Assembly (NCBI GenBank): GCA_928212115.1
Contig: CAKMRJ010005523.1
Location: 148,473,292 to 148,537,291 of the forward strand
Direction of reading: 5' to 3'
Origin: Lactuca virosa
Taxonomy: Eukaryota; Streptophyta; Magnoliopsida; Asterales; Asteraceae
Length of the DNA stretch: 64,000 bases
Part shown: positions 1 through 11,510 of the stretch, in pieces
Numbering within the stretch: the stretch's first letter is position 1
How the letters are laid out: each line of letters begins with the position of its first letter
Position numbers and translations under genes: made by a program
The notes under the pieces: model-generated
What the model saw: only the letters and a program-made list of their open reading frames with translations
Databases searched by the model: none
What the model was told of the DNA's origin: nothing

Positions 1-2182
1 CATCCAAAATTCATGAAAAATTTACCAGAACCTCTTGTTGTACATTAGGAGCCTACATAAAACTTTTTGATGATTTTTCTCTTCTGTATACTATTTTTTC
101 TCCTATTTTCCTAAGGTTAAATACACTTAAATACACTTAAATACCCAAAACCGGATTATACAATATGAAACCACCTTTGGTATTTTTCTCCCAGATTACT
201 TACACTGTAAATGATGTTACAAAAAATTTGTTGGGATTTATTTTAACTCTTTATTATTTATTCTTCAATTAATGATATTTAAGGGGATAAAACAAAGAAA
301 AATAGAAATACCAACTGAAAAATATCTTTTAATATTTTCCCAGCTCCTATATGTATAATAACAGTAAAATAAAAAGTTTTGAGTAATTTTGGAAAAACTG
401 TGCTCTATTTATTTTCAATTTTTATTGGAATAATGCTCAAAAATCATAAAATTGGGTTAAGCAGCTTGGAAATCCATTTTTTATATTTTTTCTAGCTTAG
501 TAATGTGTAATAACAATAAAATAAAATTTTTGAGAATTTTTAACCTTTGAATGCTATTTTTCGTGAATTTATGTGGTTATGAAGGCTTAAAAACTTGGAA
601 AAATAGTTAACCGTATCAAAAAGTCAAGGAAAATTTTCTGAAAACCTCTATTGGTTTAGAATGAAAATAAAAGGTTTGACAATTTTGGAAACTGTTTGAA
701 TAATATTTTACATTTTTAGGAATTTAAAACACCTTTAAATGTGTTGAAATACCCTCAAATTATATTACTAAATCTGGAAAATTAATATCCAAAATTGTCT
801 TAATCACATGACTTATAGAATGTCACCATTTCAACAAATTGGAAACCAATTAATAAAAGCCGATAGGAGAACATAAATTTGGCATTTCTCTATATGTAGA
901 GTTTAATATTAGCATTAGATTCGACATGGAAAACTCACTGTGTGTGTTTTGATGTAGTAGGATCCCGGTATAAGGCCGTTGGTGTATTCCAGGCACTACT
1001 TGTACCTACTCGAAACATTGTGAGTATTCACCACTCCCCTATTTTCGGTTTTTATGTTTTGGGGTGGAAAAGCATGTCCTAAACTATTTATGTTCGTTAT
1101 ATTTAGTTGACTCGTATAAACTGGATTACTACTATTTTTGCATATTGTGAGTATTCCACGCACTCCCCTATTTTCAGTTTTTTGTTTTGTGGGGTGGAAA
1201 AGCATGTCCCGAAAAACTATTATTTGATGTTGTATTTAAATTGATTTGTATCAAACTGATTGCTATTTTATTGCTATGTCTCTCTATGTATGTCTATGCA
1301 ACACGGAACATGAGAACTTATGTACTAAGGCCCTCCCTTATCTCTAACCATTAACTCTTTGAGCCAATGGTCATTATGGATAGCGCTATTAGGAATTGAC
1401 AACTCCTCACATCGCCCTATTGCTGGAGTGCATGATACCATATTCATCTATGAACGATAAGCATAGATCTTGATAGGGCTTTCAGTCATAGGTTTGGTTG
1501 AGACTCATTGTTTGCTCATACACATACAAACTCGTTACTTAGTATAGCAATAAACTTGTCCATTTAATTATAAGCAATGAACTTTGTTTCTCATTACAAC
1601 AAACAACGACTTTTATTATTGAAACTTATATACATGTTTTTAGCAATGAAATTGTTTGCTCCTTGTAGCAACGAAATTGATTGCTCATTTTAGCAATGAA
1701 ACTTGTTTACTCGTTTGAGTAACGAACTTTATCTTCCATGAGAATATGAATGTTGCATCTTATTTGGGCAACATACTTTATCTCTCATGATGACAAAGAA
1801 CTTTGTTTTTACAAACTTATTTACTCATTTTAACAATATACTTTTATTATTGGAAACTTTTATCAAAACTTTGATTTCAATTCATGGAACCAATATTATT
1901 TTGTTATCTGTGAGTACTCACCAACTATTTTTATAGGTGACGCGCGGTTTACATGCGTTTTTCAGGAATCATCGAGTAAGTGGCACTTAGGGACACTTCA
2001 CTTTTAGGAGCATTCGCATGTGTTGTATTTCAATTTACATTGTAATTTCTTTTAAAAGTTGTTCAAACCCATTGTGAATTTGTAATGATTTTTAATAATA
2101 TGGTTGGTATTGTCTTTTAACTTTTGCGATGAAACCCTTTGTACTGCCACGCCCTGTGTTTCCGCTTTAGCGGGGTGTGACA
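1..2182 (+). mobile_element. LTR of a Ty3/gypsy-type element (K), left part outside the window
   Basis: The stretch is non-coding and ends in CGGGGTGTGACA, the terminal form of many plant gypsy LTRs. No TGGTATCAGAGC-type primer binding site follows the end, so this is the 3' LTR of an element lying to the left, or a solo LTR. The base immediately after belongs to the interior of copia element A, so K was inserted into A. The first ~900 bp are AT-rich with no TG start that I can assign, so the left limit is unknown and part of this stretch may be element interior. Only the right boundary is well supported. Confidence 0.5.
1019..1270. repeat. Two-copy ~127-bp tandem duplication inside LTR K
   Basis: The block starting GTGAGTATTCACCACTCCCC at 1019 recurs, diverged, at 1146 (GTGAGTATTCCACGCACTCC). 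Both copies carry GGGGTGGAAAAGCATGTCC. A small minus-strand reading frame across both copies is a by-product of the duplication. Further right (1540-1870) a looser series built on 'caacgaaattgattgctc / caatgaaacttgtttactc' suggests older repeat growth in the same LTR. Confidence 0.7.
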
Positions 2183-3289
2183 GGAAAGAAATTCTTTTTA
2201 GGATCTTTAAGACTCCCACTATCCTCTTGACATATAAGACTATCTTGCCAAATATTCAAGAGATAGTGTGGATTCTTTATCAAGACAAACACTTCACACA
2301 ATTGGCCTTAGTTGGTCTTTGTTTTAAAATCCAAAACATCACAACTTACCAATTTCAAATGTACAAGAGTAGGACACTTTTACTCTTACATTTGACAAGT
2401 GTTTTTAACCTTTCTTTAAGATATGTCACTCAAGTTACAATCTTGGAGTATGACTCTAAGAATTGTTTGGAACGAAGTATGACTCATCTTCCTGATCTAA
2501 CCATTTCAACAATTCATGACTCCTCTTCTTAGTCATAAGAATGCACTAAGATGACCTTTAGAGGACTAATTGTGATATGATTTCTAAATCATTAAGATGA
2601 TCACAAACATGATACTAAAGTACTCTCCCATCTTTTCAAATTTGAGAAACTTTTATCTTTCTGCCTAATTTGATTCTTCCCATTCGTTCTGCCATACATG
2701 AGACTTTTCCAATGTTTCAGAATTATACTTAAACTTGTAAGTATAACCATATTTACTAAACTTTAGTAAATCAAATAGTCTTAACGAGCTTTGTGGTGGA
2801 CATGACCAGTGCACAAGAATGTGTACTCGATCCCTTTAGTCCTTCACTTGACTCACACATCCATGTGAACAAGTAATTAGTCTTGATTTTCCAATGCTTG
2901 AAAGTTCTCATTCATCATACTATTCGACTTGCATGATTCCAAGTTTCGGTCCAATTGAAACTTGGGTGATGAGGAACTTTCCTGATTTGGTAAATGTAGA
3001 CACTACCACAAATGAAAGAATCAAATCCATTTTCCAATATTGCTGTCAGTGGAATCATATAAGCAACAATTTTCCACAAATGCCATTGTAAGGATACTTC
3101 AAATAAATAAAATTAAACAATTTATTTTATTTTAAAACTTTGCAGAAAAACTTATCCTTACAATCCACATGGAAAATTGTTGTTATCTATTCCTTAGCAA
3201 TATATCATAACTTCTTAAGCAACTGCTCAAAATTCTGATGCGATCGAAATCCACCTTCGCGATCAGAATCAGCATATACTTCCTTTAAG

Positions 3290-4090
3290 ATTTCTCTCTA
3301 TTCTTTGATTCTTAAAACATCAACATGTGACCCAGTCACATCATGTAATGAGGATCTCAGAATAGAACTTAACAGAGTTAGATAATGGGCTCTACCTGAT
3401 GTAGAGTCAAACTTATTGACTTTAACATCCTTAGGTAAATTTGGCAGCTTTGCAATCAACGCCCCTTCCTTTGGCAAAATAAACATATGGACCCTTTGGT
3501 AATGGGACTATCTCAGACTTAGCCTTTCTCTTTACATTTGGTCAACCGGGTTGACTATGGCCAATCCCTTTCCATTGGGAAGAGAATGCTTTTTTCTGGA
3601 TTTCCAGTGTCACCATTGTCACTGTCCATAAAGTTTTGGGAAGTTGATCTTCTAATCAAATTTGCTTTACTATCGTTCCAAATCATTGCTGATTCAGCAG
3701 CACCAAGCAAATAGATATGATCATTAAGGTTCATGTCATAGTCTGTTTCATAGTAGTCCCAAAGGAACTCACTATGTGACTTAGAAAGTGATTGAACATC
3801 CAACTTTCTCAAGACTTTGACACCCAACTCTCCCGGCTTGTCAATATGTGACTTCATCTCTAAGATGTGATCACACATAGACCTTGCTTTCCATTAGGGC
3901 TTGAGTGACCTTGAACTTGTGGGTTAGGGAGAATAATTGGAGGAGGTGGAGGAAGAGAAGTATGACTTCCATGAGCCAACTCGGGAAGTCATATTCATTA
4001 GGAAAGCTTGGTTTGGGAAGATCATTGTTGTCTAAACCAGACATCAACAATGGGAGAAATTCACGTAAAGTTGATTTAAGTCCTTAATAT
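3290..4090 (-). pseudogene. Degenerate copia gag (nucleocapsid precursor) of element A
   Basis: The open stretch at 3555-3878 begins MCDHILEMKSHID and continues with LGVKVLRKLDVQSLSKS, the conserved layout of copia gag ('H-x-x-x-M-K-x-x-I-D ... LG ... L-x-SLPKSY'). Downstream, 3298-3486 continues the same strand in another frame and ends in stops. Upstream, 3880-4090 codes for a proline-rich segment after a frame change. The gene is therefore frameshifted, lacks a plausible start and lacks the zinc knuckle. The family is reasonably clear, but exact limits are uncertain. Confidence 0.55.
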
Positions 4091-4414
4091 AACACCCAAT
4101 ATGATATATTAAGGCTAGGACCCAACAAACTATTTATAACTTGGAAGAGGGATGCCGTAATCCAAGCTATAAAATATTTGAAGGTAGGTGAATGACGATT
4201 CACCAATTTCCACCAAGATAAACGAAATGTATTATTAGGTTTTAATTGGTTTTGAAACTCCTAGATTCTTTTGAGATTCATTGAACTTTTCAATGGCAGT
4301 TTCAATCTCGAGTATGCCCTTCAGGTTTTGTGACTGGGATGCCGAGGATCACAAAACAAGGTGTGAAGTAACCATGCAAATATACATGGTACCCTTAATA
4401 TTTACCCCTCAATC

Positions 4415-4527
4415 GATGTGCCGGTTAACCACACACGCTCCAACGATACTATGATAAACATTAAGTTACCCTTTGCCTACCTTGTTAAGTCCAGGTTAGT
4501 GTGCCGGTTAACCACACACGCTCCACT
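4415..4527. repeat. Direct repeat in the leader of copia element A
   Basis: The string GTGCCGGTTAACCACACACG occurs at 4419 and again, identical, at 4501, followed in both by CTCCA. The core CCGGTTAACC is close to palindromic. It lies in the long untranslated leader between primer binding site and gag; role unknown. Confidence 0.75.
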
Positions 4528-5687
4528 AACAGCTTAAACAAAGTGCAAAGTGTAATTTCATGGATTAGCACCTTATTCACATTTTCCTAAGTAACTAAGA
4601 TTGGGAATTTATAAGTGTTTAGTTACTTAGTATTTATCATTATACTTATAATGAAGGGAGAATTATAGTCCTTGTCCTACCTGTTCGGCTAACGACCCTC
4701 CACCGGTCAAGGAAGCGGTGAGTGAGAGTGGACACCCATTAAACTGCTATTTTATAGGCAGTAACCTTATACCCCCCTTATAGACTGGCTTCGTGAATGA
4801 GGCCTACTAATGGTAAGACGACTTTCTCTTATACATATAATATATTAAACTTTTAATATTATAATAGTATAAGGGTGTATTTTAGACATTTAAAATACTT
4901 GGTGGTTTAATCTATTAATTAAACTAGACATTTAATTTAATTAAACTCAAACCATATATTTATGGATTAATAATACTCTTTTAATTAAACGCTTTAATTA
5001 ACTATTAATAAAGTCCATAAGAGTTAATTTGAACTATTCAACAAAACATCATAATTCCAATTATTAAACTCGAAATTAAAACCATTTAATTAATTGTTTA
5101 AGTTATGAACCCAAGAGTTTTAGAATTCAATTCTTTTTTCCATAAAAAACTTTTCTCAAATTCCAAAACTTGAGGGCAGGTTTTGTAATTCTTGAAAACC
5201 TTTGGATTCCATAACTTATGGAATTAATGGTGTTTTATGATGAAACTTTCCATGTTCCATAACTTAAGAACAAATTATGGAATTCTTTAAAACATTAACA
5301 CCAAATTTTGTAACTCCATAAAAACTATGAATCAAATTTTTTTTTTAAAAAAAAAACTTTCATATCCATAACTTATGGAAGTTTCAAAAACCCTTAAGAT
5401 CACAACTTTAAAAAAAAACTTTTGAGCTCCAAAATTTTATGACAAAATATTAACTCCTTAAAACATTTAGATCAAACTTTTAAAACTAATAAAATAATCA
5501 TATCATTTTATCTTTTACTAAATTTGACCTAATTCAACTCATATAACAAATGATTCAAATTTTAAAAATAATTCGTTTTTTCACAAACAAGTAATATCTT
5601 AAAATTTGACAAACGTCATGTTTTTTTTTCCTTTTTTTTCAACTTGAAAATAAAACATTTGCATCAATATAACAGAAAACAACTCAT

Positions 5688-5700
5688 GGCTTTGATACCA
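5688..5700 (-). other. Primer binding site of copia element A
   Basis: On the minus strand this reads TGGTATCAAAGCC, one base after the LTR end. It matches the initiator-methionine-tRNA type site TGGTATCAGAGC with one difference. It fixes both the element's strand and the LTR boundary. Confidence 0.8.
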
Positions 5701-5701
5701 T

Positions 5702-6454
5702 TGTTGGGTTTTGAGCATTCTAACACTCCTATGGTGTACATGCAACCCTATAAACCTTGGATCTATGTTTTTCTCTATTATACATGCAAATATTAACTAT
5801 TCCAAGGTTTCATCCTAACTAGCATATTATGAAGCACCTATACTACAAAGTTCTAGTTAGATGACATACCTTTTGATGTAGCTTGATGTCTTCAAGCTTT
5901 AAGAGCTTAGCCCCAATAGTGTGGAAGCCTCAAATGGAATCACAAATCACCAAAACACCTTGGAAGAACTTGAGAGAATATGTATGCACACTAAAATCGG
6001 CCCACTCTTATTTTCACACACTTGTTCCAATTTTGTGAGCCAAGGACCCCTTTATATATTATGGAGGATTAGGGTTACATCCATGTAAACCCTAATACCC
6101 ATGACCTTTCATTTACATAGGATCCATGGGTTAAAAGCTCCATGGACCATCCATGAAGGTTTAGCCCAACCTAAATGAACTTGGCCCATTCCATATATAT
6201 AAGAGTCCATATTTAATTAGTTCTTTTTGATCACTTAATTAATTCTAAATTAATTCTTGATCAATACTAATTAAATAATATGATTCCATATTAATATATT
6301 AGAACTTATAATATATTAATATAAATCATAAATATACTATTCTCAAAAGACTATCCATATAAATTGTGCCGGTGAAGTGCAACCCAAACGGACCATGCCG
6401 AGTCGGGTCAAGTACATACCAAATATAGTTATGGACTTAGACATTAATCCAACA
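5702..6454 (-). repeat. 5' LTR of copia element A
   Basis: The plus strand reads TGTTGGGTTTTGAG... to ...TTAATCCAACA. On the minus strand it therefore begins TGTTGGATTAATGTCTAAG and ends AACCCAACA, with the TG/CA ends of an LTR. The minus-strand start is almost identical to the E LTR start (45576), and the ends also match (GCTCAAAACCCA). On the element's own strand the last part keeps a copia-type 'rich in AACCCTAG' leader. The two LTRs of this family in the window belong to different insertions, so their difference does not date A. Confidence 0.88.
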
Positions 6455-6740
6455 TATGGTACATCGAACCTCGTACAGATAGTGACGCCAGACCTTGAGG
6501 GTAAACACCACTGCCCCCAGCTCCAGATCGAGGGTGGGATATCTCGTCTCATGAGGCTTCAACTGCCTCGATGCATAAGCTATCACGTGCCCTCTCTGCA
6601 TCAGCACCGCACCCATGCCCGTAATAGATGTGTCGCAGTAAACTACAAAATCCTCCATCCCCTCCGGAAGGGCCGACACGGGAGCCTCGCACAACCTCTG
6701 GCGAAGGGTCTCGAATGAGGTCTGCTGCTCGAGACCCCAA
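6455..6740 (-). pseudogene. RNase H start of element B, truncated by copia A
   Basis: The frame covering 6437-6694 shows the gypsy RNase H opening: FVVYCDTSITGMGAVLMQRG, then AYASRQLKPHE, then DLELGAVVFTLKVWRHYLY. The first catalytic position is C-D-T (usually CDAS), so the aspartate is kept. The frame runs into the copia LTR just after HYLYEVRCT. Between this and the RT (6741-6952) frames are broken. RNase H would degrade the RNA strand during reverse transcription; here it cannot be functional. Confidence 0.8.
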
Positions 6741-6952
6741 GTAAACGCGACGCCCTACCGGGTGAAACTGGTGAGTGGAATGGCAATCTTAGAGAAATCT
6801 CTAATAAATCTCTGATAGTACCCAGCCACTCCTAGAAAACTCCTGATCTCGGTGGGGGATCTCGGCACCTCCCACCTCATAACTGCCTCGATCTTGGCCG
6901 GATCGACTAAAATACCATTCTGGTTAACGAGGTGTCCCAGGAACTAGACCTC

Positions 6953-8143
6953 TCATAACCAGAATTCACACTTGGAGAACTTGGCATAGAGCCTCTCCGA
7001 TCTCAGAATAACCAGAATCTCCCTCAGATGCTCCTCATGTTGCTCTCTGGTCCTCAAATATACCAAAATATTGTCGATGAACACAATCACTGAACGATCC
7101 AACATGGTCCTACACACCCGGTTCATGAGGTCCATGAACGCTGCCGGTGCATTGGTGACCCCGAAAGGCATCACTACAAACTCATAGTGCCCATAACGTG
7201 TCCTGAAGGCCGTCTTCTGGACATCCTCCTCGCGGACTCTCATCTGATGATACCCAGACCTCAGGTCGATCTTGGAAAACCAAGATGCCCCCTGTAACTG
7301 GTCGAACAAATCGTCGATCCTTGGAAGTGGGTAACGGTTCTTGACCGTCAACTTGTTCAACTCCTGGTAATCAATGCACATCCGGTGTGAACCATCTTTT
7401 TTCTTGACAAAAAGGATCGGGGCTCCCCACGGCGAGCTACTCGGCCTGATAAACCCCTTCCCCAACAACTCCTGCAGCTGAGAGGATAACTCCTGCATCT
7501 CCGGAGGCGCAAGGCGATAAGGTGCCTTGGCAATAGGCGCCGCTCCTGGCACCAAATCGATCCGAAACTCTACCTGCCTCTCGGGAGGCACTCCCGGCAA
7601 CTCCTCGGGAAAAACATCTGGAAACTCGTACACTATCGGAACCTCGGAGATAGAACTCGATCTCTTTGCAGTAGCCCGCGTATCAATCACATACGCCAAA
7701 AATCCCCTACATCCATGCTGTAGACTCTGTCTCGCTCTGGCGGCCGAACAAAATGCCGACCCTGATCGGGTACCCTCGCCATATACTGTAAGCACTCCCC
7801 CACTAGGGTCTCGTATGGTCACCAACTGACGCTCATAGTCGATCATAACTCCAAATCGACTTAGCCAGTCCATATCCACGATGACACAGACATCCCTCAT
7901 CGCAATCGGTACCAGATCTATCGGAAACTCAACTCCGAAAATCTCAAGCACACATCCACGAATCACATCAGTCGCAAATACCGCATGCTCTTCGGCTATG
8001 GAAACTCTCAGAGGTCGACTTAACTCCTCTCGACGGATACTGATGTGACGGCTAAAAGCTAACGATACAAAGGATCGACTAGCACCCGAGTCAAATAACA
8101 CCAAGGCAGGCACAGAACTCACAAGAAAAGTACATATACACAA
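6953..8143 (-). pseudogene. Protease and reverse transcriptase of element B
   Basis: One open frame of about 396 codons holds an aspartic protease with LFDSGASRSFVS near its start, then the linker EFPDVFPEELPGVPPERQVE, then RT motifs: FVKKKDGSHRMCIDYQELN, FSKIDLRSGYHQMRV, KTAFRTRYGHYEF, MPFGVTNAPAAFMDLMN. The polymerase box reads VIVFIDNILVYL where the family has FIDD, so one of the two catalytic aspartates is asparagine (GAT/GAC to AAT is one G-to-A change). The frame ends at KCEFWL. Separate from gag by a stop region at 8144-8400. Presumably dead. Confidence 0.88.
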
Positions 8144-8407
8144 TCACAGTATAAGCACAAAATTTCTCAAAAGAATATAATAAGAACACGTACCAGCTAC
8201 AACATCAGGCACTGCGCGGACCTCCTCCGCTATCAACTGAAAGGCTCTCCCACGAACCCTCGGTGCCTCGGCCTTCGCTGGCCGAGTCTCAGCAGCGCGC
8301 ATAGAAGTAGGTGCAGATCCCTGGGCTGATCCCTGCACGAGCTGAGGGCACTCGGCCTTCCGGTGGCCGGTCTGGTTGCAATGAAAGCAAACCGAGAATC
8401 CCTTGGG

Positions 8408-9373
8408 TCAGTCCTTCGCCAAGTTCCCCTCTTTACCACATTTGTAGCAAATCCCCGACCGACAAGAACCCTCGTAACTCTTGCCGCACTTGCCACAAGT
8501 GCGGACCTTCTGGCCCCCAACTCTGGAATCAACGGGTTTGGCCCGCTTCGTTGCCGGCTGCGACTGCACTAGACTCCGGTCCATTCCCCGGGACTCCTCC
8601 TCTTCCCTGGATTGCAACTCAAGCTCAATCTCCCTCCTCCTGGCATTGGCGTGCAGCTCGGCAAATGTCTTATACGATGAGTTCGCCACGAACTCTCGTA
8701 TGTCCCTCCTCAGTATGCTCAGGTATCGGCTCACACGTGCCTTCTCAGTGGACACGTGTTCAGGGCTAAACATCGCGCTCTCGTGAACAATCCTCGAAAT
8801 CTCAGTCACTGATTTTGTCTTCTGCTTGAGAGACAGAAACTCCTGTGCCAAACGTTCCCACTCCACCGTGGGAACATACTCATCTCGAAACATAGCAGTA
8901 AACCTCTCCCATGATAATGCAGTGAGCTCTGCCAAAGTGAAACTGGCCGTCACAAACTTCCACCGGTCCTTCACTCCCAAGCGAAGCTGGTTTAGCGCGA
9001 ACCGCACCCTCAAATGTTCCGAAAAGGAACAAGTATAGAAACACCCCTCGATGTCAGAAATCCATCTCATCGCAGCAATCGTTTCCTGAGTCCCATCAAA
9101 CTCTGGTGGCTTCGTGTTGCTGAACTCGCGGAACAACAACGAGTCACCTCCCTGAGGCCTGGCAGCAGCGACAGCTGCAGTGGCGGTAGCAGCAGTAGCC
9201 TCAGTGACAGCAACGTATCGCTCATCAAAAGTCTCAATCAGGGTGGTCTTGATAGACCCAAACATCTCTGGAATCTCTGCTCGGATAGCAGCGACCACCT
9301 CCTCGTGGACCATCCTTCGTATCTCCTCATCGCTACTCCCACTGCTACCAGGGTTTTGGCGCGTACCCACCAT
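8408..9373 (-). pseudogene. gag polyprotein of element B
   Basis: The frame starts MVGTRQNPGSSGSSDEEIRR and runs 321 codons. It contains a retrotransposon gag core (PPEFDGTQETIAAMRWISDIEGCF ... WERFTAMFRDEYVP ... EFLSLKQKTKSV) and ends in the zinc-knuckle region. The knuckle reads CYKCGKEGNLAKD then a stop, so the histidine of the expected C-C-H-C pattern is asparagine and the last cysteine is missing. The capsid part otherwise looks whole. The start is the first methionine of the family-typical MVGTR opening, about 480 bp after the LTR. Confidence 0.85.
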
Positions 9374-9856
9374 CAGAGACTCGCTCGAGCATACTCATAC
9401 TCGATCACTCGTCCCTACTTGTTCCTTAGCATCCTAAGGATTCTTACTTGGGCCGCTCACTGATCCAGTGTTTCCAGTAGTACGGGCTCAATACTACCTT
9501 CCACACTGCATCGGTGTTCGCCCCAAGTCCTCCTCCTCGGATCCCAAGTACAAGTACTCAATGCCTCACTGATAACAGAAATCCCTTGGCTAAGGCATCA
9601 CAAATCAGGCCACCCTAGTCCTAATATATGAATTACCTATCCTATTCTCTAGCATGCGCTATATCTCATAACACAAAAATGAGGTTACTTTGGGAAATCA
9701 CCGCTCGGCTCTGGCTGATTGTACACACTACTCCGGCTCGTCTTTTCTTAAACTCTTTCTCATTTTTAGAAAAATTTATCTCTTTTGAAAATCTTTCTCA
9801 AATCCTCAGTTTGAGTCCAAACACACCCGAGGGTGTATCCGAATCCCTCAAACCAA

Positions 9857-9869
9857 GGCTCTAATACCA
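9857..9869 (-). other. Primer binding site of element B
   Basis: On the minus strand this reads TGGTATTAGAGCC, three bases from the LTR end, an initiator-methionine-tRNA-type site with one substitution. Confidence 0.85.
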
Positions 9870-9872
9870 ACT

Positions 9873-11510
9873 TGTAACAACGTAAATTTTCAAAACAAAT
9901 TTTTCATTTTCAAACACAATAAAACTCGTATCATAATTCTCAAAACCACATATGCCTCAAATGTCAACAAATAAACACAATCCCAGAATCATAAAAATAA
10001 TCTCCCGCCAGTGTGTACAAATCATGTCGGTGCCTTGCCGCGATCCTCGGAACTACCTGAAACACATAACACATAACACGGTAAGCATAAAGCTTAGTGA
10101 GATCCCCAAAATACCACACACAGTACATCAGCCATTCGAGGCTATAACTCAATAAGACCCTCCGGTCAATGTGTCTCAGTGTGACCCTCCGGTCCCTCAA
10201 CTCAGCAACTCAATATAATACACAGTAAGCATATAACAAAACATATAGCAGGATATCTCATAACACATCTCATGCACATAAGACCCTCTGGTCACACATA
10301 AAATTACCACTCAAGGTAAGTATAGTGAGAAGACTCACCTCGAAGTAAGCAAACTAATACGCCTCGTACTCGAATCACCGGAACAGCCTCCGCCTAATAC
10401 ATATGGTGATTATCTCTAATTAGACCAATTATTCTAATAAACTCCTTCTAACCCCTCTCTAACTCTTGGTAAGGGTAAAATACTATTCTCCCCTCCATGG
10501 TCTCCATTACTCATAGTTGGCCTGAACTCCAAAAGTTAACGAAAGTCAACTTGAGTCAACAGTCCACGTTGACTCAACTCGTCGAGTGCACCGGGAGGAC
10601 TCGTCGAGTCCCCTCGTTCCCTCAGAGACCTTATGAAGACCAACTCTACTACCCGAGTAGACCCGTCTACTCGTCGAGTTACAACGTATTCAGACTTTAT
10701 CAAGTATACCCTAATCGACTCGTCGAGTCTGCACACGGACTCAGCGAGTCCATCCAGTCCATACTCCCATTCAGACATTTTTTGGGCAGATCTAACACTC
10801 CAAGCACTAGATCTAGGCTCCCTAGGATCGAATGACACATAAAGCTTCGATCATTACGTTCATGCATGTCATAAATGCTCCATAATGCCATTACAAGCCC
10901 CAAGAAAGGTTATATGGACATGAGCTTGCCTCCAGCTCAGTAAAGATCGAATCTTTGGGCTCTCAAGACCTTCTCTAGTCCAGATCTGAGGTTCTAACCT
11001 CAACCATGCTCAAATAACTCAGGGACACAAGATGATTTGGGAGAAAAACCCTAGAACTCCCAAAAATAAGATCTAACGAGTATATGGCCAAGGTAAGAGC
11101 TTTTTACCTCAGAAGAGAAGCTAATGACAGAAGAATGCAAGATCCAATGATTTCTCTTGATTAGATCCACCAAGCTATTCCAATCTCTCCTCCAAAAATG
11201 CACAAGAATGTTCAAAATGGACTCTCTCTCTACACAACGAAAGGGGCAGGTTAGGGTTTCTCTCTGTGAAGTGTGGCCGCCCAAGGAGGCTATAAGTGCC
11301 TTTAAATAGGTCCAAAACACGAGGATTTATGGTTTTCCCATTCCAGCGCCTACTCGGTGAGTCTATTCTTCGGACTCGTCAAGTAGATCATTAAACTCAT
11401 GTGTGAAACCCGCTTCTACTCGGCGAGTCATAGCGCCAACTCGTCGAGTAGATCAATGATCCTCAAAAATAAATAATTAAAATAGTATACCTAGAAATCC
11501 GGATGTTACA
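9873..11510 (-). repeat. 5' LTR of element B
   Basis: The plus strand starts TGTAACAACG and ends GGATGTTACA. On the minus strand the promoter-like TATTTAAA lies at about 11301-11308. Pairs of the 11-bp palindrome ACTCG-N-CGAGT lie upstream of it (11352/11374 and 11418/11439) and again far downstream (10577/10599, 10648/10669, 10718/10739). Near 10150-10290 the palindrome GACCCTCCGGTC is repeated (third copy GACCCTCTGGTC). The right end abuts LTR-C sequence, giving the insertion point. Confidence 0.88.

Larger units (their letters stand above)
2183..6454 (-). mobile_element. Ty1/copia element A, 5' half (5' LTR, leader, gag remnant)
   Basis: Read on the minus strand, the order is a 753-bp LTR (5702-6454), a primer binding site touching it, a long untranslated leader (about 4100-5687) and a broken gag. 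No reverse transcriptase or integrase is present, because the element is cut at 2182 by LTR K. The stretch 2183-3290 has no convincing coding frame and is assigned to A only by position. The LTR is clearly the same family as the copia LTR of element E at 45576-46360. A is inserted in the RNase H of gypsy element B, whose reading frame resumes immediately to the right. Confidence 0.75.
6455..11510 (-). mobile_element. Ty3/gypsy chromovirus-like element B, 5' part (LTR, gag, protease, RT)
   Basis: On the minus strand the order is LTR (9873-11510), primer binding site, gag, protease and reverse transcriptase, then the start of RNase H, which stops where copia A is inserted. Integrase and the 3' LTR lie to the left of the window or are lost. 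Sequence style (DSGA protease, LPPERQVEFRIDL region, MPFGVTNAPA, RNase H) is that of the Tekay/Del chromovirus lineage; G and H in this window are relatives. B is itself inserted into the 5' LTR of element C, which starts abruptly at 11511. Confidence 0.85.

Noticed and set aside
2104..2532. 142-codon plus-strand frame
   Set aside because: It crosses the boundary of LTR K into copia A interior, has no domain and opposes the element strand.
8311..9463. Several plus-strand open frames across 6377-9463
   Set aside because: They are antisense shadows of the GC-richer gag and RT of element B.
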